NCBI GenBank assembly: GCA_900100835.1
Contig: FNCM01000012.1
Location: 18,436-82,435 of the forward strand
Direction of reading: 5' to 3'
Origin: Selenomonas sp. WCT3
GTDB lineage: Bacteria; Bacillota; Negativicutes; Selenomonadales; Selenomonadaceae
DNA: 64,000 nucleotides
A program made the translations under genes and the position numbers. The notes beneath the pieces were generated by a model. That model ran no database searches. It saw only the letters and a program-made list of their open reading frames with translations, and was not told where the DNA came from. Position 1 is the stretch's first letter, and the number at the start of each line of letters is the position of its first letter. Below, piece after piece: positions 17,469 through 26,453 of the stretch.

Positions 17469-18284
17469 GTGTTTGTGGGGTTATCGAATAAGGAATTTTC
17501 GCAATGTCTGGAACAGTATAATGCTCAGCGGGAAAATGGGCATATTGAGGCAAAGGTATTAGCGAGTCTGGAGCCTTATCGGGTACAGAATGCTATTATT
17601 CTGGCGGCGGGGAAGAGTACACGGTTTGCTCCGTTTTCTTTGATAAAACCAAAGGCGTTAGCAGAGGTTCGTGGTGAAATACTGATAGAGCGGCAGATAC
17701 GACAGTTGCAAACAGCAGGGATAGAAGATATCTATTTGGTAGTCGGCTATAAGAAAGAACAGCTTATGTATTTGGCTGAAAAATTCGGGGTGCATGTTGT
17801 TGTAAATGAAGATTATGATCGCTACAATAATACCTCATCGCTGATGTGTGTACGAAATGTACTAGCGAATAGCTATATCTGTTCATCGGATAATTACTTT
17901 ACAGAAAATCCTTTTGAGCCTTATGTATATCGTCCTTATTATGCAGCGGTTTATGCAGAAGGGGAAACGGCAGAATACTGTTTGACTGTTGATGAACAGG
18001 AACGCATTACGGCGGTGACAATAGGAGGCAATAATGCTTGGGTCATGTTGGGGCATGTTTATTTTGATGAGGCGTTCAGTCGAAGATTGGTGCAGATTTT
18101 AGAGGATAGGTATGAAAATCTTCAAGTGCGTGAACGGTTATGGGAAGACTTATATCGAAAGCATTTAGACGAGCTGGTACTTTATAGGCGGCGTTATCCG
18201 GAGGGCGTTATTTACGAGTTTGATTCCCTGCAGGAATTAGCTTTGTTTGATCCGCAATCGTCGTCGTTGTCTGAGGATAGATGA
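17469..18284 (+). CDS. LicC-like CTP:phosphocholine-type cytidylyltransferase
   Basis: A 271-residue protein. A helical segment of about 38 residues precedes a sugar/choline nucleotidyltransferase fold with NAIILAAGKSTRF (41-53) and KPKALAEVRGE. The acidic metal site lies in CSSDNYF. Together with the choline-kinase-like gene 16 bases downstream it forms a LicC-LicA pair, which in other bacteria makes CDP-choline from choline. Ethanolamine or an amino alcohol of the glycan are alternatives. The start is GTG 17469 or GTG 17475. A gap of 100 bases separates it from the toxin gene. Confidence 0.72.
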   Translation: MFVGLSNKEFSQCLEQYNAQRENGHIEAKVLASLEPYRVQNAIILAAGKSTRFAPFSLIKPKALAEVRGEILIERQIRQLQTAGIEDIYLVVGYKKEQLMYLAEKFGVHVVVNEDYDRYNNTSSLMCVRNVLANSYICSSDNYFTENPFEPYVYRPYYAAVYAEGETAEYCLTVDEQERITAVTIGGNNAWVMLGHVYFDEAFSRRLVQILEDRYENLQVRERLWEDLYRKHLDELVLYRRRYPEGVIYEFDSLQELALFDPQSSSLSEDR

Positions 18285-18299
18285 AAAGGAGCAAAGGAA

Positions 18300-19208
18300 A
18301 TGGCGGAATTAGTACGTAAGATTGTTGCTGAAGATGTACCGAGAATAAAAGCGTTGCTGCAAGTAACGTTTGGCAATGAAGCTTATGTAGATATGAAGCG
18401 TTTGACAGGAATGACTAATCGCTCCTATAAGATAACGCGAGAGGATGGAACGGCCTATGTATTGCGTATTCCTGGTGAAGGCACTGAGCAGATGATAAAT
18501 CGTAGTGATGAGAAGAAGAGCAATGAGCTAGCTTGTGAGTTAGGTTTGGACACTTCGATGTTTTATTTTGATCACGAAGGAAATAAGGTGATGCAATTCA
18601 TCGAAAGTAATCGCAGTGTGAATGAGGCACTTATGCGGGAGACGATGATGATACATAAGGTGGCGGAAGTTTTTCGTCGGTTGCATACCAGTGGTGTTGA
18701 TACAGGAGTTTTGTTCGAAGTTTTTGCTATGGCTGCGATTTATGAAAACATCATAATGGAAAACAGAGTAAAGCTCTATCCGGATTATGATAAGGTCAAA
18801 GCACAGGTTATGGCGGTGAAAGCGAATGAAGATAAAATAGGAATAGGGGCGATAGTACCTTGTCATAACGATCCTTTGCCGGGAAATTGGATTCTGGATG
18901 ATCAAGAGAAACTTTGGCTTATCGATTGGGAATATGCGGGGATGAATGATTACATATGGGATTTAGCGTGTGTATCTTTGGAATGCAATTACACGGAAGT
19001 AGAAGAAAAAGCACTTCTAGCAGCGTATTACTTGCGTGAAGCTCAAAAAGAGGAGCGGCAGCATTTCGTTGCAGGGAAGGTTTATGTGGATTATTTATGG
19101 TTTCTTTGGGGATTGACACGGGTACCTTATGAGGGCGAGTATATGCAGAAATATGCAGATGGTCGCTACCGAAGGTTGAAGAAAAATTTATCATCATATG
19201 TGTTTTAG
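18300..19208 (+). CDS. LicA-like choline/ethanolamine kinase
   Basis: A 302-residue kinase of the aminoglycoside-phosphotransferase fold. The Brenner motif CHNDPLPGNW (188-197) and the metal motif LIDWEYAG (207-214) are typical of choline kinases. It would phosphorylate choline or a similar amino alcohol for the LicC-like enzyme upstream. A strong AAAGGAG lies ahead of ATG 18300. No LicD transferase is seen; the sulfatase-fold protein that follows may play that role. Confidence 0.78.
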   Translation: MAELVRKIVAEDVPRIKALLQVTFGNEAYVDMKRLTGMTNRSYKITREDGTAYVLRIPGEGTEQMINRSDEKKSNELACELGLDTSMFYFDHEGNKVMQFIESNRSVNEALMRETMMIHKVAEVFRRLHTSGVDTGVLFEVFAMAAIYENIIMENRVKLYPDYDKVKAQVMAVKANEDKIGIGAIVPCHNDPLPGNWILDDQEKLWLIDWEYAGMNDYIWDLACVSLECNYTEVEEKALLAAYYLREAQKEERQHFVAGKVYVDYLWFLWGLTRVPYEGEYMQKYADGRYRRLKKNLSSYVF

Positions 19209-19217
19209 GATGCTGGA

Positions 19218-21248
19218 TTGAGGAAAATGGAAGTACGAGAGTTATTTACAACGTTGAAGGAAAAACTTCGTTGTCAGCAGTTTGACGATGAGTTTTTACT
19301 GTATGCGATAAAGTTTCGTGAGGTATATCCGGAGTCAGCAGGTTTTGAAATCTGTTATGGTTTCTATGCATTGGCTCATGGCAATGTAGAGGTGGCATTA
19401 GAACAGGCGGAGATTGCTTTTGGCAAGCGGCGTTTGAATGATAAGGTACTGCAATTGCTGGTGCTTTGCTACGAAAAGCTAGGGGATTCCCGGGCGGTGG
19501 CTTATTTTCAAGGATTGCGGCGAAAGTTTTATCAGGTTCCTCTGTCGTTGGATATCAAGGATGAGCAAAGTCTTGATTTATTGTCATTAGCGATGGGGGT
19601 TGGCAATTATGCGCCATTTGCTGCGCAGCGCATGTTCATCAAAGATGGCAAGATAGAACAGCAAGCAGCGGTGTTTGCTGGGGAGTATCTGCCTAGTTTA
19701 GAGCAGGATTCGTATTGGGTCGGTGCCTATGCGGAACAGGAAAGCATGAATGGCAAAAATTGGCTATTGGAAACGATGCGCTATAATAGTGAGTTTGCTC
19801 TGCGCTGCGGAGCGGATTTCGTTTTCGATATCCAACGGGCTGAGCTGACTAAAAGCAAAGAGATAGCTGTGGAAAGCAAGCGTGGCTTATTGGCCATAGC
19901 GGGGACAGAAGATGCGCAAGCTATCGAGTTTCGTTGTGGGGATAATGTTATGGAAGCCCAGCTTTCGAAATGGATGTTCCAGTATTTCCGTATGGATAAA
20001 CCAACGGTGATTTCTTCGAAGGATGAGATGGTAGTAGGGAAATTTGTCCCGTTGGGGCACAGTCCTAGGCGCAAAAAAGTAGTCTTGAATATATTAGTGG
20101 ATGCCATGAGCTGGGCGGCACAAAAAGAACGGAATTACCAGGATGTGCCCAATATCATGCGCTTTTTCAAGCGGGGTATCATATTCAATAACCATTTTTC
20201 GGTGGGAGAGTATACTTATCCGTCATTTGCTACAATTGAGTCTGGCTTGACTCCGCATCATTCGCAGTTGTTCAATGAGCAGGCAGCAGTGAGTCTGGAC
20301 ACCTGCTATGTGACTATGTCTGAGCAGATGAAACAGTTGGGCTATTATTGTGTCAATTTGATGGGAGGTGGTGATGGTATTACCAATCGCACTACCCGGG
20401 GATATGATCGCCTGCTGACAACTACCTATAATACGCCGGCTTATGAGGGCGTTGAGCGTACCATTCGCCATTTGGAGGCATTTGGCGAATGCGATCAGTT
20501 CCTGCTTCTGCATGTTATGGATGTCCACCCTTGGCGGGCGAAGGCTTTTCAAGTGCCACTCACCACGCAGACGGGATTATCACTTTCTGGTCGCGTGTCA
20601 GGCTATGATGAAAGCCGCCCTAGTGTATATATTCAAAAAACACCACTTTATGAGCAGGCTAACATTGACGGGGTGCGCAATGTGGACAGAGCTTTGGGCA
20701 CGTTGTTCCGTTATTTGGAAGATCATTATGCAGATGATGAGTATATCGTCCAATTATATTCGGATCATGGCTGTTCTGTTTATGATGATGAACCCTATCT
20801 GCTGTCAGATCATCATGTGGGGGCTGCCTATATGATGCGAGGTGCAGGGATACCTGAACGGGGGATTGTGGATGAGCTTACTAGTGCGCTCGATATATAT
20901 CCGGCGTTAGGGAAACTGGCTGGTTTTAAAGTTCCCGATTATGTTGATGGCAATTTGCCCGCGGCATTGGGCGGTCAAGAACGAGAGTATGTAATCAGCA
21001 ATACTATGTACCCCGGGCAGACCTTCAAGATGGCAGTGCGGACGAAAGACTATGAATGTCAGTTGGTGACAGAAGATGTACTGACAACGGATGGGACAGT
21101 GAATATGGATACGGCAACATATGAAATTTATTGCCGAGGGAACAAGAAAAAGAAGGTAGACTCACCAGAATTGCGTGCATTTTTTTCTGCGATTATTCGG
21201 GAATATACTAAGAGTTTTGATAATCATGGGCTTAGCTGGCAGGATTGA
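19218..21248 (+). CDS. Soluble TPR plus sulfatase/phosphotransferase-fold protein
   Basis: A 676-residue protein. Residues 1-110 look like TPR helices; residues 285-600 have the alkaline phosphatase/sulfatase core: metal aspartate in NILVDAMSW (D295), a probable threonine nucleophile in GEYTYPSF (T333), MDVHPWR and LYSDHG (D516, H517). This is the fold of LtaS and phosphoethanolamine transferases, yet no membrane helices or signal peptide are visible, so it should act in the cytoplasm. With LicA and LicC beside it, transfer of a phospho-amino alcohol to a glycan or protein is a testable guess. The start is TTG 19218 or ATG 19227. Confidence 0.65.
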   Translation: MRKMEVRELFTTLKEKLRCQQFDDEFLLYAIKFREVYPESAGFEICYGFYALAHGNVEVALEQAEIAFGKRRLNDKVLQLLVLCYEKLGDSRAVAYFQGLRRKFYQVPLSLDIKDEQSLDLLSLAMGVGNYAPFAAQRMFIKDGKIEQQAAVFAGEYLPSLEQDSYWVGAYAEQESMNGKNWLLETMRYNSEFALRCGADFVFDIQRAELTKSKEIAVESKRGLLAIAGTEDAQAIEFRCGDNVMEAQLSKWMFQYFRMDKPTVISSKDEMVVGKFVPLGHSPRRKKVVLNILVDAMSWAAQKERNYQDVPNIMRFFKRGIIFNNHFSVGEYTYPSFATIESGLTPHHSQLFNEQAAVSLDTCYVTMSEQMKQLGYYCVNLMGGGDGITNRTTRGYDRLLTTTYNTPAYEGVERTIRHLEAFGECDQFLLLHVMDVHPWRAKAFQVPLTTQTGLSLSGRVSGYDESRPSVYIQKTPLYEQANIDGVRNVDRALGTLFRYLEDHYADDEYIVQLYSDHGCSVYDDEPYLLSDHHVGAAYMMRGAGIPERGIVDELTSALDIYPALGKLAGFKVPDYVDGNLPAALGGQEREYVISNTMYPGQTFKMAVRTKDYECQLVTEDVLTTDGTVNMDTATYEIYCRGNKKKKVDSPELRAFFSAIIREYTKSFDNHGLSWQD

Positions 21249-21260
21249 GGATAGGAGTAG

Positions 21261-22373
21261 ATGTTTGTGGCAAAATACGATTATTTGATTGTCGGCTCGG
21301 GCCTGTTTGGCGCAGTATTTGCGCATGAGATGACGAAGCGGGGGAAGAAGTGTCTGGTGCTGGAGAAGCGTGAGGCAGTTGGTGGCAATATCCGCTGCGA
21401 AGAACGTGATGGCATCCATGTGCATGTATATGGCGCGCATATCTTCCATACGAATAATAAGGAAGTATGGCAGTATGTGAATCAGTTTGCGGACTTCAAT
21501 CAGTATGTGAATTCGCCGGTGGCCAATTTCCGTGGGGAACTTTACAATCTGCCCTTCAATATGAATACGTTTTATGCCATGTGGGGCGTGACGACGCCGG
21601 CTGAGGCGACGGCAAAGATTGCCGCACAGCGGGCGGAGATAAAGGGCGAGCCCCAGAATCTCGAGGAGCAGGCAATTTCGTTGGTTGGCCGCGACATCTA
21701 CGAAAAGCTGATTCAGGGCTATACGGAAAAACAGTGGGGCCGCAAGTGTACGGAGCTGCCGGCGTTTATCATCAAACGGCTTCCCGTGCGCTATACGTAT
21801 GATAACAACTACTTCAATGCGCACTATCAGGGCATTCCTATCGGCGGCTATAATAAGATTGTTGCTGGCTTACTGGAAGGTATTGAGGTGCGGACTGGTG
21901 TAGATTATAATGCTTTGCGTGCTGAGTATGAAGGCGCAGCCCATAAGGTGGTCTATACAGGAGCACTCGATGAATATTTTGCCTATCAGCTCGGGCGGCT
22001 GGAGTATCGTGGGCTGAAGTTTGAGACCGAGCGGTTGGAGCAGGAGAATTATCAAGGCGTGGCGGTCATGAACTATACGGCGGCCGAGGTACCGTATACG
22101 CGCATCATCGAGCATAAGCATTTTGAATTTGGTACGCAGCCGGTGACCTATGTGACTCGTGAGTATCCGCAGGAATGGAAACCGGGCGAGGAGGCCTACT
22201 ATCCGGTCAATAATGAACGGAATCAGCAGCTCTATGAAAAGTATGCAGAACTGGCGGCGAAGGAAGATAAGCTGATTCTCGGTGGCAGGCTGGCAATGTA
22301 TAAGTATTATGATATGGATAAAGTTATCGAGACGGCATTGGCCGCAGTAAAAAGCGAAGCGGCCAGGTTGTGA
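21261..22373 (+). CDS. glf: UDP-galactopyranose mutase
   Basis: A 370-residue flavoenzyme that interconverts UDP-galactopyranose and UDP-galactofuranose. The FAD loop GSGLFGAVFAHE, the VGGNIRCE segment, HVYGAHIFHT and EKQWGRKCTELP are textbook for the family, and the length is normal. It implies galactofuranose in a surface glycan. The GC content rises from here compared with the genes before. ATG 21261 follows AGGAG closely; GTG 21267 is an alternative. Confidence 0.93.
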   Translation: MFVAKYDYLIVGSGLFGAVFAHEMTKRGKKCLVLEKREAVGGNIRCEERDGIHVHVYGAHIFHTNNKEVWQYVNQFADFNQYVNSPVANFRGELYNLPFNMNTFYAMWGVTTPAEATAKIAAQRAEIKGEPQNLEEQAISLVGRDIYEKLIQGYTEKQWGRKCTELPAFIIKRLPVRYTYDNNYFNAHYQGIPIGGYNKIVAGLLEGIEVRTGVDYNALRAEYEGAAHKVVYTGALDEYFAYQLGRLEYRGLKFETERLEQENYQGVAVMNYTAAEVPYTRIIEHKHFEFGTQPVTYVTREYPQEWKPGEEAYYPVNNERNQQLYEKYAELAAKEDKLILGGRLAMYKYYDMDKVIETALAAVKSEAARL

Positions 22374-22399
22374 ATAGACGGTTTGACTGATGGGGGATT

Positions 22400-23341
22400 G
22401 TGATGGCGGAGAAGATAAAGCCGGAACTTTTGGGATTTTTGCAGGCGGGGGGACTGCCGTATCGGATTTTGGTGGTGGAAAGCCTTTATTATCTGCCGGA
22501 GCTTAGGCAGATGTTTCCGCAGGCGGAGATTTTTGCGGTGGCGGCTGAGGAGGAGGCCATCGAGCCGTATGGTGATTGTCAGGTGGATTTCCGTGTGGTG
22601 GACTATCTGTCGGAGCGGCTGCCCTATGAACGAGAGTTTTTTGATTACATCATTTCGGATTTGACGTTGGAGGCAGTGGCGAATCCGCAGGATATTGCGG
22701 CGGGATTTTCGCTGTATCTGAAACAGACCGGGGCATTCTTGACGAGTTTCCGCAACATCCGTCATTGGTCGGTCCTGGAGGAGATGATGGAAGGACATTT
22801 CTATCATTTGGTGACCAGGTTATATGCCAAGACGGAGTTTGAGCGGCTGCTTTATGCGTCGTATTATAAGAATGTCCGCGTGCGGCCGCAGGTTCGCCGG
22901 GCTGAAGATGATATCGTGGAGCGGCTGGTGGCAGCTGGCTTTGAAAACATCCATGAGGATCTGGATACGGAGTTCTGGCTGGTTCGGGCTGACCGTTCCA
23001 TGCCGGAGATGGCACTTTTGAAGTCGATGTATACGAAAGAGCAGCGCAAGGAGCTTTCGGATTATCTGCACCGCATTGAGTATGATGTGGACGCGGAAAA
23101 TCAGTGCCGTTTATTCTGGGCGTTTTATGAACAGACGGCGCTTTTTTCCGATTATGTGGCCAACTTTATCCGGCAGGCGGTGTTCCACCCGGAACGGTTT
23201 TATCGGCGGTTGATGAAGTATTCTCGCCGGGAGCTGGATGAGATTTTGGCGCTGCTGGAATGCACGAGGGAAAATGCTACTTCGCGGGAGGAGCTTTGCT
23301 GGATTGAGGAATTGGAGCAGGAGCTGCAGGGGATGAAATGA
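22400..23341 (+). CDS. Methyltransferase-fold-like protein, unassigned
   Basis: A 313-residue protein. The first 180 residues read like a class I SAM methyltransferase (YRILVVES, then FFDYIISDLTLE, then LKQTGAFLTSFRNIRHWSVLE), but the usual glycine-rich SAM loop is not evident. The last 90 residues are helical and form a separate region. GGGGG ahead supports ATG 22403 or GTG 22400. It lies between glf and a glycosyltransferase and may take part in glycan methylation, which I cannot confirm. Confidence 0.5.
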   Translation: MMAEKIKPELLGFLQAGGLPYRILVVESLYYLPELRQMFPQAEIFAVAAEEEAIEPYGDCQVDFRVVDYLSERLPYEREFFDYIISDLTLEAVANPQDIAAGFSLYLKQTGAFLTSFRNIRHWSVLEEMMEGHFYHLVTRLYAKTEFERLLYASYYKNVRVRPQVRRAEDDIVERLVAAGFENIHEDLDTEFWLVRADRSMPEMALLKSMYTKEQRKELSDYLHRIEYDVDAENQCRLFWAFYEQTALFSDYVANFIRQAVFHPERFYRRLMKYSRRELDEILALLECTRENATSREELCWIEELEQELQGMK

Positions 23342-23350
23342 GGGTTGAGA

Positions 23351-24055
23351 ATGGATTTGACGATAAAAAAAGATTTGGATGATACGAAGGTAGCCTTCAT
23401 TACCTGCGTCAATAGCGAGGATTGGTACAGCGAATGCCGCCTGTACTTGGAGAGTCTCAAGATTCCGGCGGGGATGACCGCCGAGTTTATTCCCGTGCGA
23501 GGCGCAGCTTCGATGTGTGCAGGCTACAACATCGGCATGCATCAGTCCGATGCGAAGTATAAGGTTTATCTCCATCAGGATACCTTGGTGGTCAATAAGA
23601 ATCTGGTGGCAGATTTGCGGCAGTTGTTCCGGGATGATTCGGTTGGTGCCGTGGGGGTGATTGGCTGCCGGAGCCTGCCGCGAAGCGGTGTCTGGTGGGA
23701 TGGCCTGCGGACTTATGGCCGCGTGCTGCATGCCTGCGAGCCCGAGAGCGTTGTGGATTCCCAGTGCCGGGAGCCAGAGGGGCTTTGCCAGGAGGTGGAG
23801 GCTGTCGATGGCCTGTTCATTGCAACCCAGTATGATATTCCCTGGCGGGAAGATCTCTTTACGGGGTTCCATCTCTACGACACGTCGCTGTGCAAGGAAA
23901 TGCAGCGCCGGGGACTCAAGGTGGTTGTCCCCAATCAGGAAAAAGATTTCTGGTGCATCCATTGTCCGAAGGAAAAACCGCTAGCGAAGGAGTATAAAGG
24001 ATATCAGAAGATATTTGTAAAGGAATACGGTGGGGAATTGAATCCGGAAGTGTAA
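23351..24055 (+). CDS. GT-A-type glycosyltransferase family protein
   Basis: A 234-residue protein resembling the small GT2-like family found in surface glycan loci. It shows an N-terminal Rossmann strand (KVAFITCVN), GAASMCAGYNIG, a likely metal-binding YLHQDTLVV, and VDGLFIAT in the acceptor region. It transfers a sugar to an unknown acceptor. ATG 23351 is favoured, with GAGGG just ahead; the TTG at 23345 is an alternative. A terminator follows at once, so it closes the operon. Confidence 0.65.
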   Translation: MDLTIKKDLDDTKVAFITCVNSEDWYSECRLYLESLKIPAGMTAEFIPVRGAASMCAGYNIGMHQSDAKYKVYLHQDTLVVNKNLVADLRQLFRDDSVGAVGVIGCRSLPRSGVWWDGLRTYGRVLHACEPESVVDSQCREPEGLCQEVEAVDGLFIATQYDIPWREDLFTGFHLYDTSLCKEMQRRGLKVVVPNQEKDFWCIHCPKEKPLAKEYKGYQKIFVKEYGGELNPEV

Positions 24056-24060
24056 GAGAG

Positions 24061-24089
24061 GGCCTTTCCTAATTGGAAGGGCTTTTTTT
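24061..24089 (+). terminator. Rho-independent terminator after the glycan operon
   Basis: An 8-bp stem (24062-24069 with 24075-24082, one G-T pair) is followed by seven T. It lies a few bases after the GT stop. Confidence 0.85.
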
Positions 24090-24173
24090 GTAATAAGAAG
24101 CAGGAAATCATTCAACTTTGTAGAATATAGGAAAATATGCGAAACTATGAGACAAATTAGGAGTTCTTTTGGA

Positions 24174-25892
24174 ATGGATCACGATGCTTTGAATTGGCTT
24201 AGCTTGGCAGACAAGTTTGCGGCAGAGGGCGACCCGCGGGGGATGCGTGCCTGTGCAAAAGAGTTGTGGGATATGGATGCGGATAGCATGGACGGTGCGG
24301 CTGTTATGGCCGAAGCCGCCCTGTATTCCGGTGAGCGCGAAGAAGCGCAGGCACTGGTGGAGGAAATCCTGGCCAAGAAACCAAAGCATTTGCGGGGGCG
24401 TATGGTAAAAGCCGGTTTGGCTGCAGTGGAGTTCCGCTTGGATGAGGAAATCCCACTGCTGCGGGAGATTGTGGCGGAAGTGCAGCGCAAGCGGAATGCT
24501 TTGGAACCAGATGATGCCTACTTTGGGGTATTGACGCATATCCTGAAGAAAACTCGTGGCTGGCTGGCCGATGCGGAGTATCTGGCAGCACGCCCGGATA
24601 ATGCGGCTAAAGAGCTTCTGGCTCGCAGTGAAATCTGTGAGGAGCCGCTGGAGAAGGCGGAGATGTACAGCAAGTACCTCTTTATGCGCAATTACCGGGA
24701 GCAGTCCATTTATGAGAGCCGGGGGGCGGCAGAGGCGTATGAACCGATGCTTTCCATTACGCCATATCTTCATGAGGATGTGAAGAAACTGCCTGAGAAA
24801 AAGCTTCGTATCGGTTATTTGTCGCCAGATTTTCGCGAACACGCGGTGGCATCCTTTTTGGAACCGCTCTTAAAAGATTATGATGGGGAACATTTTTCCG
24901 TTTATTGCTATTCGACAGGGCGTTCTGACCATGTCACGAAGAAGATACGGGCCTGCCATATTCACTGGCGGGACCTTCGAGGGCGCAGCCCGCGGACTGC
25001 GGCCCGTCTCATTGCCGAGGATCAGATTGACATCTTGATGGATTTATCCGGGCATACCCAGGGGAGCTGTCTACCTATTATGGCTTACCGGCCGGCTCCG
25101 GTCCAGATGGCAGGGATTGGCTATATGAATACGACAGGGTTGTCGACGGTGGACTATTTCTTATCCGATGAGGTATGTCTGCCTACTGGAGAAGCGACGG
25201 CGGAGGGGTTCGTCGAGAAGATCCTGCGCCTTCCTGATTCCCATCTTTGTTACCGTCCGGGATTTGCCCGGGAGATACCATCAGCTGGTACTGAGGCGCC
25301 ATGTTTGCGCAATGGGTATGTTACCTTTGGCAGCTTCAATAACTTTGCCAAGGTGACGGATGAAACCTTGCTCATGTGGCGCAGCATCCTGGATCAGGTG
25401 CCTGATTCCCGCTTGGTCATCAAGGGGAAAATCTGCAGCATTCCTTCTGGGCAGGCTATTGTGAAGGAACGTCTGGCCCGTCTGGGGGTGAATATGGCGC
25501 GGATTGAACTTCGCCCCTACAGCCCCGATTATTTGGAACAGTATCGGGACATTGATATCGCGCTGGATGCGATGCCCTATAATGGCGGCCTTACGACTTG
25601 TGAGGCACTTTATATGGGAGTGCCGGTGGTAAGCCTGCGGGGACGCAGCCACGGGGCACGATTTGGCGCGTCGATTCTCACCAATGCCGGGGTGCGGGAG
25701 CTCGTGGTGGAAAACGATTTGAACTATGTACGCCGTGCAGTTCAGCTGGGGAAATCCCCCGAATTGGTGGGGGCTTATCATTCCGGCTTGCGGGCTAACT
25801 TGCTCAAATCGCCGCTCATGGATAGTAAAAAATATATGCATGAGCTGCAAAATGGCTATCGTCAGATATGGAAGAATTTTTGCACAAATTAA
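24174..25892 (+). CDS. SPINDLY/OGT-type TPR O-linked glycosyltransferase
   Basis: A 572-residue protein (581 if ATG 24147 is used; ATG 24174 has AGGAG 10 bases ahead). The first 180 residues are TPR-like helices. The rest is the GT41 catalytic half: RIGYLSPDFREHAVA, DILMDLSGHTQG, PAPVQMAGIGYMNTTG, VTFGSFNNFAKVT, and DIALDAMPYNGGLTT, where the donor diphosphate is bound. Bacterial relatives attach GlcNAc or other sugars to serine or threonine of proteins, flagellin among them. With fliB in the same locus, flagellin is the best guess for the target. Confidence 0.85.
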   Translation: MDHDALNWLSLADKFAAEGDPRGMRACAKELWDMDADSMDGAAVMAEAALYSGEREEAQALVEEILAKKPKHLRGRMVKAGLAAVEFRLDEEIPLLREIVAEVQRKRNALEPDDAYFGVLTHILKKTRGWLADAEYLAARPDNAAKELLARSEICEEPLEKAEMYSKYLFMRNYREQSIYESRGAAEAYEPMLSITPYLHEDVKKLPEKKLRIGYLSPDFREHAVASFLEPLLKDYDGEHFSVYCYSTGRSDHVTKKIRACHIHWRDLRGRSPRTAARLIAEDQIDILMDLSGHTQGSCLPIMAYRPAPVQMAGIGYMNTTGLSTVDYFLSDEVCLPTGEATAEGFVEKILRLPDSHLCYRPGFAREIPSAGTEAPCLRNGYVTFGSFNNFAKVTDETLLMWRSILDQVPDSRLVIKGKICSIPSGQAIVKERLARLGVNMARIELRPYSPDYLEQYRDIDIALDAMPYNGGLTTCEALYMGVPVVSLRGRSHGARFGASILTNAGVRELVVENDLNYVRRAVQLGKSPELVGAYHSGLRANLLKSPLMDSKKYMHELQNGYRQIWKNFCTN

Positions 25893-25908
25893 ACTATAAT
25901 AAAAAAAC

Positions 25909-25937
25909 TTGCATTTTTGACAGTAGTCAAGTATAAT
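25909..25937 (+). promoter_or_regulatory. Promoter of the zinc-ribbon gene
   Basis: TTGCAT at 25909-25914 and TATAAT at 25932-25937 are 17 bases apart. A leader of about 90 bases runs to the ATG at 26036. Confidence 0.6.
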
Positions 25938-26035
25938 ATCGTATGGGACGTTCTTGATTCTTAGCGTTTTATAACACTTTGAGAAGTGGGGACATCTTAG
26001 TTTTATTTTATTTTTTCTAGTAAGGGGATTATCTT

Positions 26036-26326
26036 ATGGCTTTCGAAGACAAGACACTCGTATGCAAAGACTGTGGTAAGGAGTTCACGTTCACCGCTGG
26101 TGAGCAGGAATTCTACGCTGAGAAAGGTTTCGAGAACGAACCGGCACGCTGCCGTGACTGCCGTGACAAACGCCGCCGCACTCGTGAGGGTGGCGAGCAG
26201 CGCCAGATGTTCAAGGTAACTTGTGCAGAATGTGGCAAAGAGACGGAAGTTCCGTTTGAGCCGAAAAATGACCGTCCGGTATACTGCCGTGACTGCTTTA
26301 ACAAAAAAAGAGCGGAAAGAGAGTAA
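26036..26326 (+). CDS. Double zinc-ribbon small protein
   Basis: A 96-residue, very hydrophilic protein with four CxxC pairs: CKDC, CRDC, CAEC and CRDC. They make two zinc ribbons, the first of the probable zinc-ribbon (zf-trcl-like) type and the second of the CxxC-CxxC type. Such proteins are frequent in Negativicutes and Clostridia and may bind nucleic acid or serve as zinc store. Codon choice is of the highly expressed kind and AAGGGGA precedes the ATG. The precise function is unknown. Confidence 0.75.
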   Translation: MAFEDKTLVCKDCGKEFTFTAGEQEFYAEKGFENEPARCRDCRDKRRRTREGGEQRQMFKVTCAECGKETEVPFEPKNDRPVYCRDCFNKKRAERE

Positions 26327-26330
26327 TCTC

Positions 26331-26358
26331 TTGAAGTTTGCTCAGTGTGTGCTATAAT
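26331..26358 (+). promoter_or_regulatory. Promoter-like pair just after the zinc-ribbon gene
   Basis: TTGAAG at 26331-26336 and TATAAT at 26353-26358, 16 bases apart. Transcription would begin some 20 bases before the hairpin at 26381, so either it drives the ABC transporter through that hairpin or it makes a tiny RNA. Confidence 0.4.
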
Positions 26359-26380
26359 AATAAATGTGCGTGAGCAATGG

Positions 26381-26408
26381 AGCCCGGGCGAAACGCTCGG
26401 GCTTTATT
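26381..26408 (+). terminator. Terminator-type hairpin upstream of the ABC transporter
   Basis: A 10-bp GC-rich stem (26381-26390 with 26394-26403, one G-T pair) with an AAA loop and a broken T tail. It probably ends the zinc-ribbon transcript. Confidence 0.65.
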
Positions 26409-26453
26409 TGTTTCAATGTAAATGTATAATAATTTGAGAAAGTAGGGATTTTC

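Noticed and set aside
25938-26035. Riboswitch in the leader of the zinc-ribbon gene
   Set aside because: The leader of about 90 bases is AT-rich and shows no stable stems or a known aptamer core.
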